A stretch of DNA of 64,000 nucleotides, from the NCBI GenBank assembly GCA_030068145.1, contig JAPJBO010001042.1, positions 1 through 64,000 on the forward strand, read 5' to 3'. Shown piece by piece: positions 22,191 to 33,732 of the stretch. Numbering within the stretch: position 1 is the stretch's first letter; every line of letters begins with the position of its first letter. A program made the position numbers and the translations under genes. The notes beneath the pieces were generated by a model that was given only the letters and a program-made list of their open reading frames with translations, ran no database searches and had not been told where the DNA came from. Source of the DNA: Diplonema papillatum. Taxonomy: Eukaryota > Euglenozoa > Diplonemea > Diplonemida > Diplonemidae.

Positions 22191-23930
22191 AGGAAAATCT
22201 GTCACGGGGAGAAGGTACCTACAACCGTGTCTGAGCAATCAGCTAAAAAAACTCGGGCACTCGTTTGTGACTGCGACTCGCTAGGCAGCACTGACTTGTC
22301 TTCTTTTCACGGTGGCATCAAGTGGGGAGGGGGTGATTTGTAAACGAAAAGGAACGAAGTGCAGGGTCAGCGGAGCACCCTCGGTGAGTCCGCCTCGATG
22401 CTGGAGCTCGAGTTCAGAAGAGCGGTATCACCACACCACACCCGCTTTTTTAGAGCTATAGTTCGCTTGAGAATCCGAGATTTTAGAGTCTCCGGGTGAT
22501 CTTCGTCGAATGGGTTCTTTTAAAGCTACTGGGTGGGTTTGGGGGGGGGCATGCATGGCTTCTTTCGTGTACACTTTACTTGCTCGCTTAGGCGAGTCAG
22601 GTTCGAAGCAATTTGTGACCGACACTAAGTTCTCGCCAGGGTAGGTGAGTGCTCTTGGGCTCCCCACGTCTTACAAGTTGAGCAGGAGTTGCCCTGTAAA
22701 CCGTACCGGTCCATTGTTCGCACCATGGCTCGAAGTAGAGAAGAGTGTAGAATAGCTCAGAGAGGTTTGCGGGTAGAAACGAACGTTGCGCTTTTCGAAG
22801 TGCGTGTCGGCTTCGCTTTCGTTGACCGCACTACCCTGAGCCCAAATCCTGGACGTGGTTTCAGGTGGCAAATTTGGCAAATGATCATGATCAGAAGGTC
22901 CTACTTGAGCGGTTCAGTTTCCTCACACATTGCATGTGGCTAAAAAATTTTAGGCGCAGTTCAGTGTGCGCGCGATCAGCCGGCTTTTTTGGCTGATAAA
23001 ATTATCGAGTCTTTTTTTTTTAACCGGCAGACTCGCACAAAATCAGCCGATTTTCAAAGTGTAAGCTTTGACTACGCCGCCCATGGAGCGGAATCAGCTT
23101 AGTCCCCGGCGAGATGTTGTCGCAAAAACCTTTTGATCGGCAGACCTTCCAAAATTCAGCCCGGTTGACTATCAGCCGGTCAAGTTTTCAAGAATTTTTG
23201 TTTCCGGCTGCAATCAGTCGCTTTTTCCTTTGCGCGAACACTGACTTACACGCGTTTTGGGTGTGGCACACCCGCGCGCATCCCCTCTAAGGCAACAACC
23301 AGGAATGCACTGGTAGGTGAGCAGCGAACACCTCCCGAAAGTGAGCCCAGAAGGACGTGTCTGCAGCTGCTGCGGCAGTTGCCCGGTGGCAACCCCACAG
23401 AACGCGGGGGAAGGGGAACGTGTTTTCTCAACTACATTGAAGCCGTAGCATCAGAGGAAGGGTGCAAACATGGAGGGTGCTACGGTAGCCGTGCACGGGT
23501 CCTGGGCGCGTGCCTCGTGCAGGGCGGGTGCTTTGTGATCCGCCGCGAAGTTCTCTCCTGGTGCAGTCCGGAGAGACCGGCACCGGGTTTCGGCTCACGC
23601 ACCGGGTTTCGGCTCACAGCCGGTTCCCTCGGGTGTCAACCTTAAGGGAAAGAGAGCGCAGACACAATCCATCTTAAAAAGGACCACACACCCTCTATAA
23701 ACTCTCAACTCCAGCTTCCGAGGCTGGACCAGGGGTGCCCACCCTGTTATGTGCGAAGGCTGGTACTCAACGGACACGCAAAGCACAGCATCGGAAAGAG
23801 ATGCGTAGATTTGGGTTGTTCTTTTGCTCTTCGTTGACGACAGCATTATTTACTTTCAGCGTATTTTCATGTCTTTTGGTGACGGTATCTGAAGTTAACA
23901 CTAACACGGGGGGAAAATCTTAGTTTCGTG
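22191..23930. other. Intergenic, MITE E remnants and motif D
   Basis: Motif D lies at 22448-22535, and pieces of MITE E occur near 22385, 23240 and 23680. Positions 22970-23230 hold several scattered ATCAGCCG words in both orientations. No gene is recognised. Confidence 0.4.
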
Positions 23931-23949
23931 TTCAGGGGGGGGGACCGGG

Positions 23950-24960
23950 CAGTGTTTAAAAAAACGTCGCAAACGTTTGCCGTTTGCAACCGTTTGCCGT
24001 TTGCAAACGTTTGCCGTTTGGCAAATCCTGCCAAACGTGTTTTTTTAAGCCCCTGAGAAACGTCTATAGCGTAGCAGGCAAGTAGAAGTGTCTGTTATCC
24101 CGCATCAGTCACTTGCTGCAGACTGGGTCAGACTGTGCAGGCCTGATCGACCGTTCGACACCTACGACGATGACAACTTCAGCATGCGAAAATGACGAAC
24201 CGGAGACAGATCCTGCCTCACAGAAATCGCATCCTTGTGTTTCCGTCTCTTCTGATGATTCTCTTTCCTGTCTGTAGGGCAATGTCAGCCAAATGCCAAA
24301 TCCTACCAAACGCGTTTTTTTAAGCCCTTGAGAAACGTCTATAGCGTAGCAGGCAAGTAGAAGTGTCTGTCATCCCGCATCAGTCACTTGCTGCAGACTG
24401 GGTCAGACTGTGCAGGCCTGGTCGACCGTTTGACACCTACGACGATGACAACTTCAGCATGCGAAAATGACGAACCGGAGACAGATCCTGCCTCACAGAA
24501 ATCGCATCCTTGTGTTTCCGTCTCTTCTGATGATTCTCCTTCCTGTCTGTAGGGCAATTGTCAGCCAAATGCCAGACGTTTGCCAAACGGCAAACGTTTG
24601 CCGTTTGGCAAATCCTGCCAAACGCGTTTTTTTAAGCCCTTGAGAAACGTATATAGCGTAGCAGGTGTCTGTCATCCCGCATCAGTCACTTGCTGCAGAC
24701 TGGGTCAGACTGTGCAGGCCTGGTCGACCGTTCGACACCTACGACGATGACAACTTCAGCATGCGAAAATGACGAACCGGAGACAGATTTTGCCTCACAG
24801 AAATCGCATCCTTGTGTTTCCGTCTCTTCTGATGATTCTCCTTCCTGTCTGTGGGGCAATTGTCAGCCAAATGTCAGACGTTTGCCAAACGGCAAACGTG
24901 TGCCGTTTGCAAACGTTTGCCGTTTGGCAAATCGTGCCAAACGCGTTTTATTAGCCGTTT
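23950..24960. repeat. Three ~260-bp tandem units separated by palindromic AAACGTTTGCC words
   Basis: Units at about 24030-24290, 24295-24560 and 24610-24870 are almost identical (for example GTCACTTGCTGCAGACTGGG and ACGATGACAACTTCAGCATG). Between and beside them lie runs of AAACGTTTGCCGTTTGGCAA in direct and inverted form, which can fold on themselves. Confidence 0.85.
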
Positions 24961-25139
24961 TTTTAGTCTCTGCCCTACGGGGGGGGGGTAGGTACCGAGA
25001 TTTTGTCGGTGTGCACTGGCGAAACTCACCTGTGTTGGTAAGTTTCATGTAGCACGCTGCCAACTACTAAGTTTTTAGTACCAACAGTGCACGGTTAAGA
25101 CAAGAGACACCTAAACGTTTTCACCCGTAGCGGGAACCC

Positions 25140-27975
25140 AAGAGCAAACGATGACGAACTTCAGTTATTGATTCTGCGACTTCTTCGTTCAAGGTTCTGA
25201 GCTGCTTCAAGAGAATTCGGGCAACAGAGGTGCAGGTGCCGGGTGAGCCGTGCTTGTGAAAGACAAACAGGGGCCAGAACGGACAGCCACGTTTCCGGAC
25301 TTTACTTTTCTGTTCCTGGAGTTGTTGCAACGAAGGCAAAGTGGGCGTGGCCCGAATAGTAGCTTTTTTCAGAGTTCTGGATGTGCCGTTCCGAGACTTT
25401 CTCCTCCGTTTTAGGGTTTCGGGCTGCTTCACTCTCTGGACTGTTCTTCTGGTCTCTAAGCAAACGTTTCCACGAATTCGGACAATAAAGGTGCAGGTTG
25501 GTCATGCGACTTCTTCGTTCTCGGTTCTGGGCTGTTTCCAGCGAGTTCGGGCAACAGAGGTTCAGGTGCCAAGTGAGCCGTGCTCGTGAAAAACAAACAG
25601 GGCCGTTTCAGGACTGTACTCTTCTGTTCACGGAGTTGTTGCAACAAATGCGAAGTGGGGCAATCTCGTGCTCGAAAAGTGGCTTCCTTTGGAGTTCTGG
25701 ATGTGCCGTCTCAGGCTGCTTCCAGACTGTTCTTTGGTCGGGAAGCAAACGTTTCCACGAATTCGGACAACAAAGGTGCAGGTTGATCATGCGACTTCTT
25801 CGTTCTAGGTTCTGGGCTGTTTCAAGCGAATTCGGGCACCAGAGGCCCAGGTGCCAAGTGAGTCGTGCTTGTGAAAGACAAACAGGCCCTCCTGTGGACT
25901 GAACTCTCTGTCCACGGCGTTGTTGCAACAAGCGTGGCTCAAAAAGCGGCTTCCTCTAGAATTCTGGATGTGCCGCTCCGAGACTTACTCATCCGTTCTA
26001 GGTTCCGGGCTGCTTCCAGACTGTTCTTCTGGTACTACGAATTCGGACAACAAAGATGCATTTTCACGTGACTTCTTCGTTCTAGATTTTCGGCAGTAAA
26101 AAGCGAATTCGGGCACCAGAGGTCCAGGTGCCAGGTGAGCCGTGTTTGTGAAATACATACATGGCCATTTCAGGACTGTACTCTTCTGTTCACGGAGTTG
26201 TTGCAAGAGCGAAACGGGGTAACCTCGGCGTGGCTCAAAAAGCCGCTTCCTTTAGAATTCTGGACGTGCCACTCCGAGACTTACTCATGCGTTCTAGTGC
26301 TTCCAGACTGTGCTTCTGGTCGAGGAGCGAACGTTTCTACGAATTTGGACAACATAAGGCGCATTTTCATGCGACTTCTTCGTTCTACGGGTTCGGCAGT
26401 TTCCAGCGAATTCGGGCAACAGAGGTTCAGGTGTCAGGTGAGCCGTGCTTGTGAAAAACAACCAGGGGCGTTCCCGTGCTTCTGCCCACGGAGGTGTTCT
26501 AGATACGGCCGTTCCGAGACTTACCCCTTCGTTCTCGGTTCCGGGCTGTTCTGTCGGGGAGCAAACGTTTGCACGAATTCGGACAACAAAGGTACAGGTT
26601 GACCACGCGACTTCTTCGTTCTGGGTGCTGGGTTGTTTCAAGCGAATTCGGGCAACAGGGGTTCAGGTGCGTGCCGAGTGAGCCGTGCTTGCGAAAAACA
26701 AACAGGGGCGTTTCTGGACTGAACTCTTCTGTCCACGGTGTCGTTGCAACAAGAGCGAAGTGGGGCAATCTCGACGTGCTCGAAAACTGGCTCAAACGTT
26801 TCCGCGAATTCGGACAACAAAGGTGCAGGTTGATCATGCGACTTCTTCGTTCTAGTTCTGGGCTGTTTCAAGCGAATTCGGGCAACAGGGGTTGTGCTTG
26901 CGAAAAACAAACAGGGGCGTTACTGGACTGAACTCTTCTGTCCACGGTGTTGTTGCAACAAGAGCGAAGTGGGGCAATCTCGACGTGCTCGAAAACTGGC
27001 TCAAACGTTTCCGCGAATTCGGACAACAAAGGTGCAGGTTGATCATGCGACTTCTTCGTTCTAGGTTCTGGGCTGTTTCAAGCGAATTCGGGCAACAGGG
27101 GTTGTGCTTGCGAAAAACAAACAGGGGCGTTACTGGACTGAACTCTTCTGTCCACGGTGTTGTTGCAACAAGAGCGAAGTGGGGCAATCTCGACGTGCTC
27201 GAAAACTGGCTCAAACGTTTCCGCGAATTCGGACAACAAAGGTGCAGGTTGATCATGCGACTTCTTCGTTCTAGGTTCTGGGCTGTTTCAAGCGAATTCG
27301 GGCAACAGGGGTTCAAGCGCCAAGTGAGCCGTGCTTGTGAAAGACAAACAGGCCCTCCTGTGGACTGAACTCTCTGTCCACGGTGTTGTTGCAACAAGAG
27401 CAAAATCGGGTAATCTCGGCGTGGCTTCCTTTGGAATTCTGGATGTGCCGCTCCGAGACTTACGTATCCGTTCTGGGTTCCGGGCTGCTTTCAGACTGTT
27501 CTTTTGGTCGGGAGCAAACGTTTCACGAAAAGCTGCATTTTCATGCGACTTCTTCGTTCTAGGTTCTGGGCTGTTTCAAGCGAATTCGGGCAACAGGGGT
27601 TCAGGTGCCAAGCGAGTCGTGTTTGTGAAAGACAAACAGGCCCGCCTCTGGACCGAACACTCTTCTGTCCAGAGGCGTGTTGTAATCTCGGCGTGGCTCA
27701 AGAAGCGGCTTCCTTTAGAATTCTCGATGTGCCACTCCGAGACTTACGTATCCGTTCGGGGTTCCGGGCTGCTTTCAGACTGTTCTTTTGGTCGGGAGCA
27801 AACGCACGAAGTCAGACAACAAAGCTGCATTTTCATGCGACTTCTTCGTTCTAGGGGGTTGGTCGGTAGTGTCAAGCGAATTCGGGCAACAGAGGTTGAG
27901 GTGCCAGGCAAGTCATCCTTGTGAGAGACAAACAGAGGCCAGGGGCAGCCACGTTTCCGGACTTCACTCTTCACG
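25140..27975. repeat. Long tandem array of 210-340-bp dimeric units, about 11 copies
   Basis: The phrase GCGACTTCTTCGTTCTAGGT (or close variants) starts units at about 25168, 25505, 25791, 26067, 26368, 26609, 26838, 27048, 27258, 27545 and 27838. Two adjacent units are exactly 210 bp; others are 230-340 bp. Within a long unit two halves are related, each containing a TTC.GGGCTG.TTC block followed by CGAATTCGG.CAACA.AGG, so the unit is itself a diverged dimer. Open frames through it are repeat artefacts. Confidence 0.9.
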
Positions 27976-28226
27976 AGCGACGCGAAAGCGAAGTGGCCCG
28001 AAGCTCAACTCTGTCACTGCCGCTGCTTTTACGAACCCAAACCCGCACTGACAATCCCGCATGTGTCCTCAGAGCCGTAACAGTCGTAACAGTTCCAAGC
28101 TGACACTTCATTGCATGCAACAAGGCCTGGAAGAAATCAGGAGCCGCGGGTAGCACCAGAGCGCCACTCACAGCACCTTCAGTCTGAGCCCAGATCTAAA
28201 CCCGCCCGCGTGGTCAAGTATTTTGC
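27976..28226. other. Intergenic, nothing recognised
   Basis: No repeat family or gene is seen after the end of the tandem array. Confidence 0.35.
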
Positions 28227-28345
28227 AGGCTGAAAAAAGACGAAGGCAGCAGCGTGTTTTGGTGGTTGATCAGGGCTCCGCACCCGAAAAAAGGACACAC
28301 GGTAAAAAAGCAAGTGGGAAAACGATCAACCGGCACGCACAAGTA
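28227..28345. repeat. Dispersed repeat O, copy 1
   Basis: GCAGCGTGTTTTGGTGGTTG through GGGAAAACGATCAACCGGCA matches 29076-29187. The blocks TGGTTGATC and GATCAACC near its two ends are inverted repeats. Confidence 0.65.
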
Positions 28346-28647
28346 AATTGGAGTGCTTCTGCTATGAAAAGACGTTTCGCATTGCTGCTGGGTGCCAGCT
28401 GAATCTTTGGAAACGCTTCAACAGATTTCGGGCAACTGAGATTCGGGGCTGCTACGGCGGGAGGAGGATACGTTTCGATTGAGCCCATAGATAACAAACT
28501 GGGCTTCAATTATTTTGTTCCGAAAAGGCAGCGCTTCGTATTGGTTGTGCTTTTGTTTGTGTGTGCCCTCCCCCGGAGGCGGTTAGTTCCCTTCAGCAAG
28601 GTTCTCTTTACCAGCGGGAGTTGCTTGTCGTAGCTATATTTTTTTGT

Positions 28648-28858
28648 GTATAAGCACCTGCTTTGTAGGAAATACTTGAGGAGGCTGCCAGCTGCAAAAG
28701 ATCAAAGGAGGTAAATGTGCTGTAGCCCACACGAAACACAGGTAAATCTGGGTTTAGTGGCGCAAGCGTTCAACAAAAAAGACCCACTTTGTAGTTGTAT
28801 TGTTTTCTCCCCCTCTAGCCTCCTTCGAAATGAGCACACGGCAGTCCCTCGAGTATTG
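28648..28858 (-). mobile_element. MITE family C
   Basis: This is a reverse-strand copy with both ends present: GTATAAGCACCTGCTTTGTA and GGCAGTCCCTCGAGTATTG. Confidence 0.7.
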
Positions 28859-29075
28859 TTCTTCTTTCTAAAAGCTGAAGAAGTCTCCGGGTGACCTTCG
28901 GAAAAACGCCCGTATTCGTAAAGCGCGTATCGATAGGAACGGGCTGACATATAAGGTTGAAGCTCGAGAAGCTTGCAACTTCGAACGGCAAAAAGACGAC
29001 GTTATCGTTCCAAGAATTCCCCGTATACTCGGCGGGTTTATTTTAGTATTAACACAGCGAGTTGCCCTTGTGTTG
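28859..29075. other. Intergenic with a partial motif D
   Basis: A partial motif D (GTCTCCGGGTGACCTTCG) follows MITE C near 28885. Nothing else is recognised. Confidence 0.35.
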
Positions 29076-29187
29076 TGCAGGCTAAAAAGACGGAGGCAGC
29101 GTGTTTTGGTGGTTGATCAGAATTCCTGCCCTGAATATGACACAGGGTAAATACCAGTGGGAAAACGATCAACCGGCACGCACAAAC
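29076..29187. repeat. Dispersed repeat O, copy 2
   Basis: This copy shares both inverted ends with 28227-28345, but the centre differs. Confidence 0.65.
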
Positions 29188-29657
29188 CTGGTATCTTCGT
29201 ACCATCTGATTTGAGAGACTTATTTTGTTGAAACCAGGTAGTGGGTGCATCCCAGCATCATCCGGCGCGTTTGTCTGAGCAAGACTGCACTTGGCTAACG
29301 AAGAGAGTCACCCGGAGCACATCGTCACGCACGAAATCGAAGGATGGCTGTTTACCAGCAAAGTAGAGGGTGAGCACGAATCGGGGGGGTCCGAAGACGA
29401 AGATACTAATAAGTCATGCAGAGCAGAAACCCGAACGAGGCAGTCTAACCACAGCATCACGAGATTGGTTATCACAGGGCGTTTAACCCGGACGTCGTGC
29501 TCGCATCTGCAGGATCCTCAACGGTGGAACAGAACCGTGATTGAGGGCATTCAAAAGGTACGTGCCACACAGCTACCTGACGGTTGCCGTCAGAGAGGTG
29601 TTCTCCTTACCTGATGGCTTCTCCCCCTCCCACTCTATTGTGTTGCATCTTTTTTAC
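29188..29657. other. Intergenic, one unassigned 107-codon frame
   Basis: A plus-strand frame at 29291-29614 has mixed, protein-like composition (MANEESHPEHIVTHEIEGW at its start). It has no recognised domain or context, so it is recorded only as a possible exon. Confidence 0.25.
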
Positions 29658-29936
29658 ACAGGCGCCAGCTTGGAAGGAAATGCTCGACAAAAGCTGCCAG
29701 ACAAAGAACCGAAGAGATCCCAAGTGTTGTAACTACCGAACCCCACGTGTTGAACAGACGTGATGCCATGCGGGTCTACCCCTACACGACAAGACACAAA
29801 CATAAAAGATCAAAGTCCTGAGTGAGAAAACAACACACGGTGGTGCAAGCGAAGAACAAAACAAATTGGATTTGCCCCTCTACGTCTATATTTCCTCGCT
29901 TCCATTCGGAGTCAAAGCAGGTACGTCGAGTATTTT
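29658..29936 (-). mobile_element. MITE family B
   Basis: This reverse-strand copy retains both ends (GGCGCCAGCTTGGAAGGAA and GTACGTCGAGTATTTTC) and most of the interior. Confidence 0.7.
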
Positions 29937-29983
29937 CTTCTTTTTGAAATGCTTGGCGGTTGTTTCCGCCAATAAAAACTCTC

Positions 29984-30028
29984 TCGCCTACCTCGGCTGT
30001 TGATGATCTGTCGCTAAAAAGCTAACTA
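29984..30028 (+). rRNA. Possible second, very diverged LSU 5' fragment
   Basis: CCTCGGCTGTTGATGATCTG followed by TCGCTAAAAAGCTAACT resembles 57444-57485, which is the LSU 5' end. The match is short and imperfect. Confidence 0.3.
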
Positions 30029-30109
30029 GCGTTGTCAGAGAAGTAACGTCCTCCGGCAGCGAACAAGCACACAGCTAATGAACGATGCGAAGAAACCTTT
30101 CTTTGCAAA

Positions 30110-30300
30110 AGTAGTAGTAGTAGTGGTATGTGTCGTCTGCCGAAGCCGCCGGAGACAGCAGGCGTAGGGGGTAGTTCTTGCTTTACTTTTTTATTCTTCA
30201 TGGTGACCTGCCCCCGGCAATTCCGACTGTCCAATCCCCCCACGAAGCCTTATACACAACATGGCTACAATATGAGGATGCAGCCCTGCTTAGGTGCGCG
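30110..30300 (+). repeat. Dispersed repeat J
   Basis: GTCGTCTGCCGAAGCCGCCG to CAGCCCTGCTTAGGTGCGCG matches, in reverse complement, 50945-51185 and 54735-54950. Shared landmarks are a short TAG trinucleotide run, CGACTGTCCAATC, and CACAACATGGCTACAATA with diverged forms. It has no coding content. Confidence 0.6.
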
Positions 30301-30663
30301 CTCTAAGCATCTCCCCACCGCTCGATTTGCCACTTTTGTGGCCCTCTATTCGCCGGGCGGTGCTGTCAGCACTTGTTCCGCGTCGCGTCAAGAGAGTCGA
30401 GCGCCGGTCTGAGGGAGACAATTTTCAAGCGACACTCAAGTGTCTAGTCAAGGCCGATCTCAGCCCGCTAACTTGATAGGTCTCTCGTGATTCGCTCTTT
30501 CCATTGACTATCGACCCTCAAGTGTCTGACTGAAGGATCGGCAAAGCCGATCATAGACGAATGGAGAGTCGAGCGCCGGTCTGAGGGAGAATGTTTCAAA
30601 CTCGTATACTTTTAGAGTTTTTCTGACATGACAGCTTCCATTTTCTTCAGCTTCCATTGAGCG

Positions 30664-31275
30664 AAGTGTATGTCTCCTGCACCTGTCGTCCTAATCACTG
30701 AGTCAAGCAACGCTGTTTGCAGGGTGCGGCCGGATAGAGACGGTGCGACGACGGCACGTTGGAGACCGTCTCCGGCTCTCGCGGGGTGGGAGCGGGCGAG
30801 GCCACCTCGTGTGCCGCCTGCGTGGAGTCGAGGACGGAGCAGGGAGACCCGCGCGACGCTGGCGACACGGGCGGCGCCGCCTCCCCCGCGAGTTGGAACC
30901 GGTGCTCGGCGATGTCGAGAGACGCGAAGTGCACCGCGAAGCGGTAGCCGGACGACTCGTACAGAGAAGTCTTCCGCAGCATGTTCCCCGTGAACGACGG
31001 ATGAAGGCTGCTGACAGAGCTGAACGAGTAGTTCTGCAGCTTGTCACCGGCGCCGTCGACTCGTCGTCGCAGTCACTCTTCGCGTTGTTGATGAAAACAA
31101 CCTCCGACGCTGATGATCTTCGGCGGAAGGTATTTCTCGTTTCTTGCGTTCTCCACACTTTTCGATCCGATTCGATGACTCTGACACGGGAAGGCTGGAA
31201 TGGTCTTCTTTCGTCTTGAATAGGCCCATTCGATTCCTTTCCAACGCCGACGTTCGGCGCCACGACTCGTGCAGT
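30664..31275 (-). pseudogene. Partial copy of the 3' part of the coiled-coil protein gene
   Basis: This stretch repeats the gene at 31281-31870 and then jumps to its 32090-32120 region, so it carries an internal deletion of about 220-230 bp compared with the gene. It lies directly downstream of the gene's stop codon in the same orientation. Indels break the frame. Shared blocks include CTCGCGGGGTGGGAGCGGGC and AATCACTGAGTCAAGCAACG. Confidence 0.85.
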
Positions 31276-31305
31276 TATGATAGACCTGTCATCCTAATCA
31301 CTGAG

Positions 31306-32682
31306 TCAAGCAACGCTGATTTCAGGGTGCGGCCGGATGTGGAACGCGAGACGGTGCGACGACGGCACGTTGGAGACCGACTCCGGCTCTCGCGGGGTGG
31401 GAGCGGGCGAGGCCACCTCGTGTGCCGCCTGCGTGGAGTCGAGGACGGAGCAGGGAGACCCGCGCGACGCTGGCGACACGGGCGGCGCCGCCTCCCCCGC
31501 GAGTTGGAACCGGTGCTCGGCGATGTCGAGGGACGCGAAGTGCACCGCGAAGCGGCAGCCAGACGACTCGTACAGAGAAGTCTTCCGCAGCATGTTCCCC
31601 GCGAACGACGGGTGAAGGCTGGCGGGGGCACCGACAGAGCTGAACGAGTAGTTCTGCAGCGGGCTTGTCACCGACGCCGTCGACTCATCGTCGCTGTCAC
31701 TCTTCGCATCGTTGATGAAGCACCCTTCGACATCGATCTTCGGCGGAATGTCATCCTCTGGGTTCGCATTCGCACCGTTTTCAATCCGATTCGACGTCCC
31801 CGACTCAACGAGCCGGGGGCTGAAGTGGTCCTCTTTCGTCTCGAACGGGACCCTGTTCGACATCCCGGCCGACTCCTCCGCTGCCCGAAACGGCATCCGG
31901 GATATGACCGCTCGCTGCAGCTCGATGACCGCGTTCTTGTCGGCGCACACGCGAGTGAGCGCATCGCGTTCGTGCGTGACCGCGGCCAGAGCCGCTTCGA
32001 GCTGGGAGATGCGGAGCTCCATCGAGCCCTTCCGCCCGTCGGACGTTCGCACGGAAGACCGTCCCTTGAAGAAAGAGTCGCCCATGAGCTCCAACGCCGA
32101 CGTCTGACACCACGATTCGCGCAGGCCGCGGCTCGCAGGGACAGTGCCCGTCTCGGAAGCGGCGGTGGGGGAGGCGCAAGGGCTGGGAATGACGACGAAG
32201 GAAGGCTTCCTGCCTTGCCGCGGCGGGGGCTCGAGGAACCGTGGGGATCCTAGGGCGGAGCCGTCGAGCGACTTGTGGTGGGGACGGGCGTGGGAAGTGT
32301 GCGAGGAGACGGTGCTCAGTGCGTCAGAAGGTGCCTCCGGGCTGCCAGGCATGGAGGAAGGCATGGCGAGGGCTGCGTCCTGCAGGGACATCTTCCGCTT
32401 CCGCGGTTCGGTGCTGCTGGCGGACAGGAAAGAGGACCCGCCGTGCTTGCCGCTGTGCGACAGCAGGCCCCGCGGCGAGACGTGGCGGCCGTCGGCCGTG
32501 TGGTTCCCGCAGCTGTGCCAGCTGGTGCGCGACTCGACGCCCTTCTCCATCACGACGTCCGTCACCCCCACGCGCTTCTCCTTTCGACTGCCGCTGGCGT
32601 CGAGCCTCGGCGATGATTGCGGGCTCCCCGACGGGTTCGTCGACGGCGAAGCATTCCGCGACATGCGCCGCAGGAACCCCAT
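31306..32682 (-). CDS. Ser-rich low-complexity protein with a short coiled coil
   Basis: The frame encodes 458 residues from ATG at 32682. The N-terminal ~190 residues are Ser/Pro/Arg-rich (MGFLRRMSRNASPSTNPSG) and likely disordered. Residues of about 220-265 form a short coiled coil (ELRISQLEAALAAVTHERD, then DKNAVIELQRAVISRM), followed by an acidic Asp/Ser patch (KSDSDDESTASVTS). A more ordered stretch contains YESSGCRFAVHFASLDIAEH. No known domain is recognised. The start follows a 210-bp GT/CA run by only about 20 bp. Partial copies lie on both sides: 3' part at 30664-31275 and 5' part at 33225-33345. The last codons may be replaced by splicing, since the downstream copy diverges just there. 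Confidence 0.65.
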   Translation of the reverse strand: MGFLRRMSRNASPSTNPSGSPQSSPRLDASGSRKEKRVGVTDVVMEKGVESRTSWHSCGNHTADGRHVSPRGLLSHSGKHGGSSFLSASSTEPRKRKMSLQDAALAMPSSMPGSPEAPSDALSTVSSHTSHARPHHKSLDGSALGSPRFLEPPPRQGRKPSFVVIPSPCASPTAASETGTVPASRGLRESWCQTSALELMGDSFFKGRSSVRTSDGRKGSMELRISQLEAALAAVTHERDALTRVCADKNAVIELQRAVISRMPFRAAEESAGMSNRVPFETKEDHFSPRLVESGTSNRIENGANANPEDDIPPKIDVEGCFINDAKSDSDDESTASVTSPLQNYSFSSVGAPASLHPSFAGNMLRKTSLYESSGCRFAVHFASLDIAEHRFQLAGEAAPPVSPASRGSPCSVLDSTQAAHEVASPAPTPREPESVSNVPSSHRLAFHIRPHPEISVA

Positions 32683-32703
32683 GACTCAGGCGTGTCTACG
32701 CAG

Positions 32704-32915
<212 letters not shown>

Positions 32916-32938
32916 CTCCTCTTTCCGCTTTTCTTTTT

Positions 32939-33072
32939 TTGTATAAGCACCTGCTTTTTAGGAAATGCTTGAGGAGACTGCCAGTTGCGATAGATCAAAG
33001 GAGGTAAATGTGCTGTAGCCCACACGAAACACAGGTAACCCTGGGTTTAGTGGCGGGCGTAAGCGTTCAACA
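32939..33072 (-). mobile_element. MITE family C, half copy
   Basis: The right half is present in reverse (GTATAAGCACCTGCTTTTTA to GGGCGTAAGCGTTCAAC). The left half is missing. Confidence 0.65.
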
Positions 33073-33224
33073 ACCCGATGGTTCTTCCTGGGTTTGTTGG
33101 TTTAGACAGTTTTCATGCTGGAAGAATGCTGGCAGACGCGTTTTCTCAAAAAGTTGGCTCGCATCACTCAAAAGCGTCAACGACGGAGCAGGAGGCACTG
33201 TATCGCACTTCCAGACTGCTGGCC

Positions 33225-33345
33225 ATGGAGGAAGGCAATGGCGAGGGCTGCGTCTTGCAGGGACATCTTCCGCTTCCGCGGTTCGGTGCTGCTGGCGGAC
33301 AGGAAAGAGGACCCGCCGTGCTCGCCGCTGTGCGACAGCAGGCAC
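33225..33345 (-). pseudogene. Partial copy of the 5' part of the coiled-coil protein gene
   Basis: About 120 bp (GCAGGGACATCTTCCGCTTC, ACAGGAAAGAGGACCCGCCG) is nearly identical to 32348-32468, in the same orientation but upstream of the gene. It probably arose from the same local duplications as the downstream copy. Confidence 0.8.
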
Positions 33346-33374
33346 ACGCGGCGGCGATGAGGAGGGTATCCCTC

Positions 33375-33570
33375 CTCAGGTCCTGGCCGGATTTCTTTCG
33401 GGGGGACCTTTCTTCCGGGGGGTACAGCAGCTAGCACCCTAGGAAAGGACCTGTTTTTTTTGAGGTCTTCACTACAACCTCCCGGGGATTTTTCAGATGA
33501 GGTCCTCAGGTCCTGGCCGCATTTCTTTCGGGGGACCTTTCTTCCAGGGGGTGCAGGGAAAGGCCCTGTT
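33375..33570. repeat. Two tandem copies of a ~125-bp unit
   Basis: CTCAGGTCCTGGCCGGATTT, CTTTCGGGGGGACCTTTCTT recurs about 125 bp later as CTCAGGTCCTGGCCGCATTT with the same continuation. No gene is seen. Confidence 0.7.
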
Positions 33571-33732
33571 TTTGCAGCACGTTGACGACTGGTTACAAAC
33601 GGGCACCTGAACGCACGAGGTGAAACATGAGATAGATACCGCTTGCGTCGCCCAGAGAAACTGGCTGAGAAGAAACAACAACACTGAACCAAACGGGGCA
33701 GAAACGGGAATGCGGGCGGGGTTAAAAAGAGG

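Noticed and set aside
22970-23230. MITE suggested by repeated ATCAGCCG words
   Set aside because: No consistent terminal inverted repeat or flanking duplication could be found.
25108-27403. Frames of 100-197 codons in the dimeric satellite
   Set aside because: They are repeat artefacts; similar peptides recur on both strands in step with the units.
23950-27975. CRISPR-like array
   Set aside because: The spacing and unit size are wrong, there are no unique spacers, and the genome is eukaryotic.
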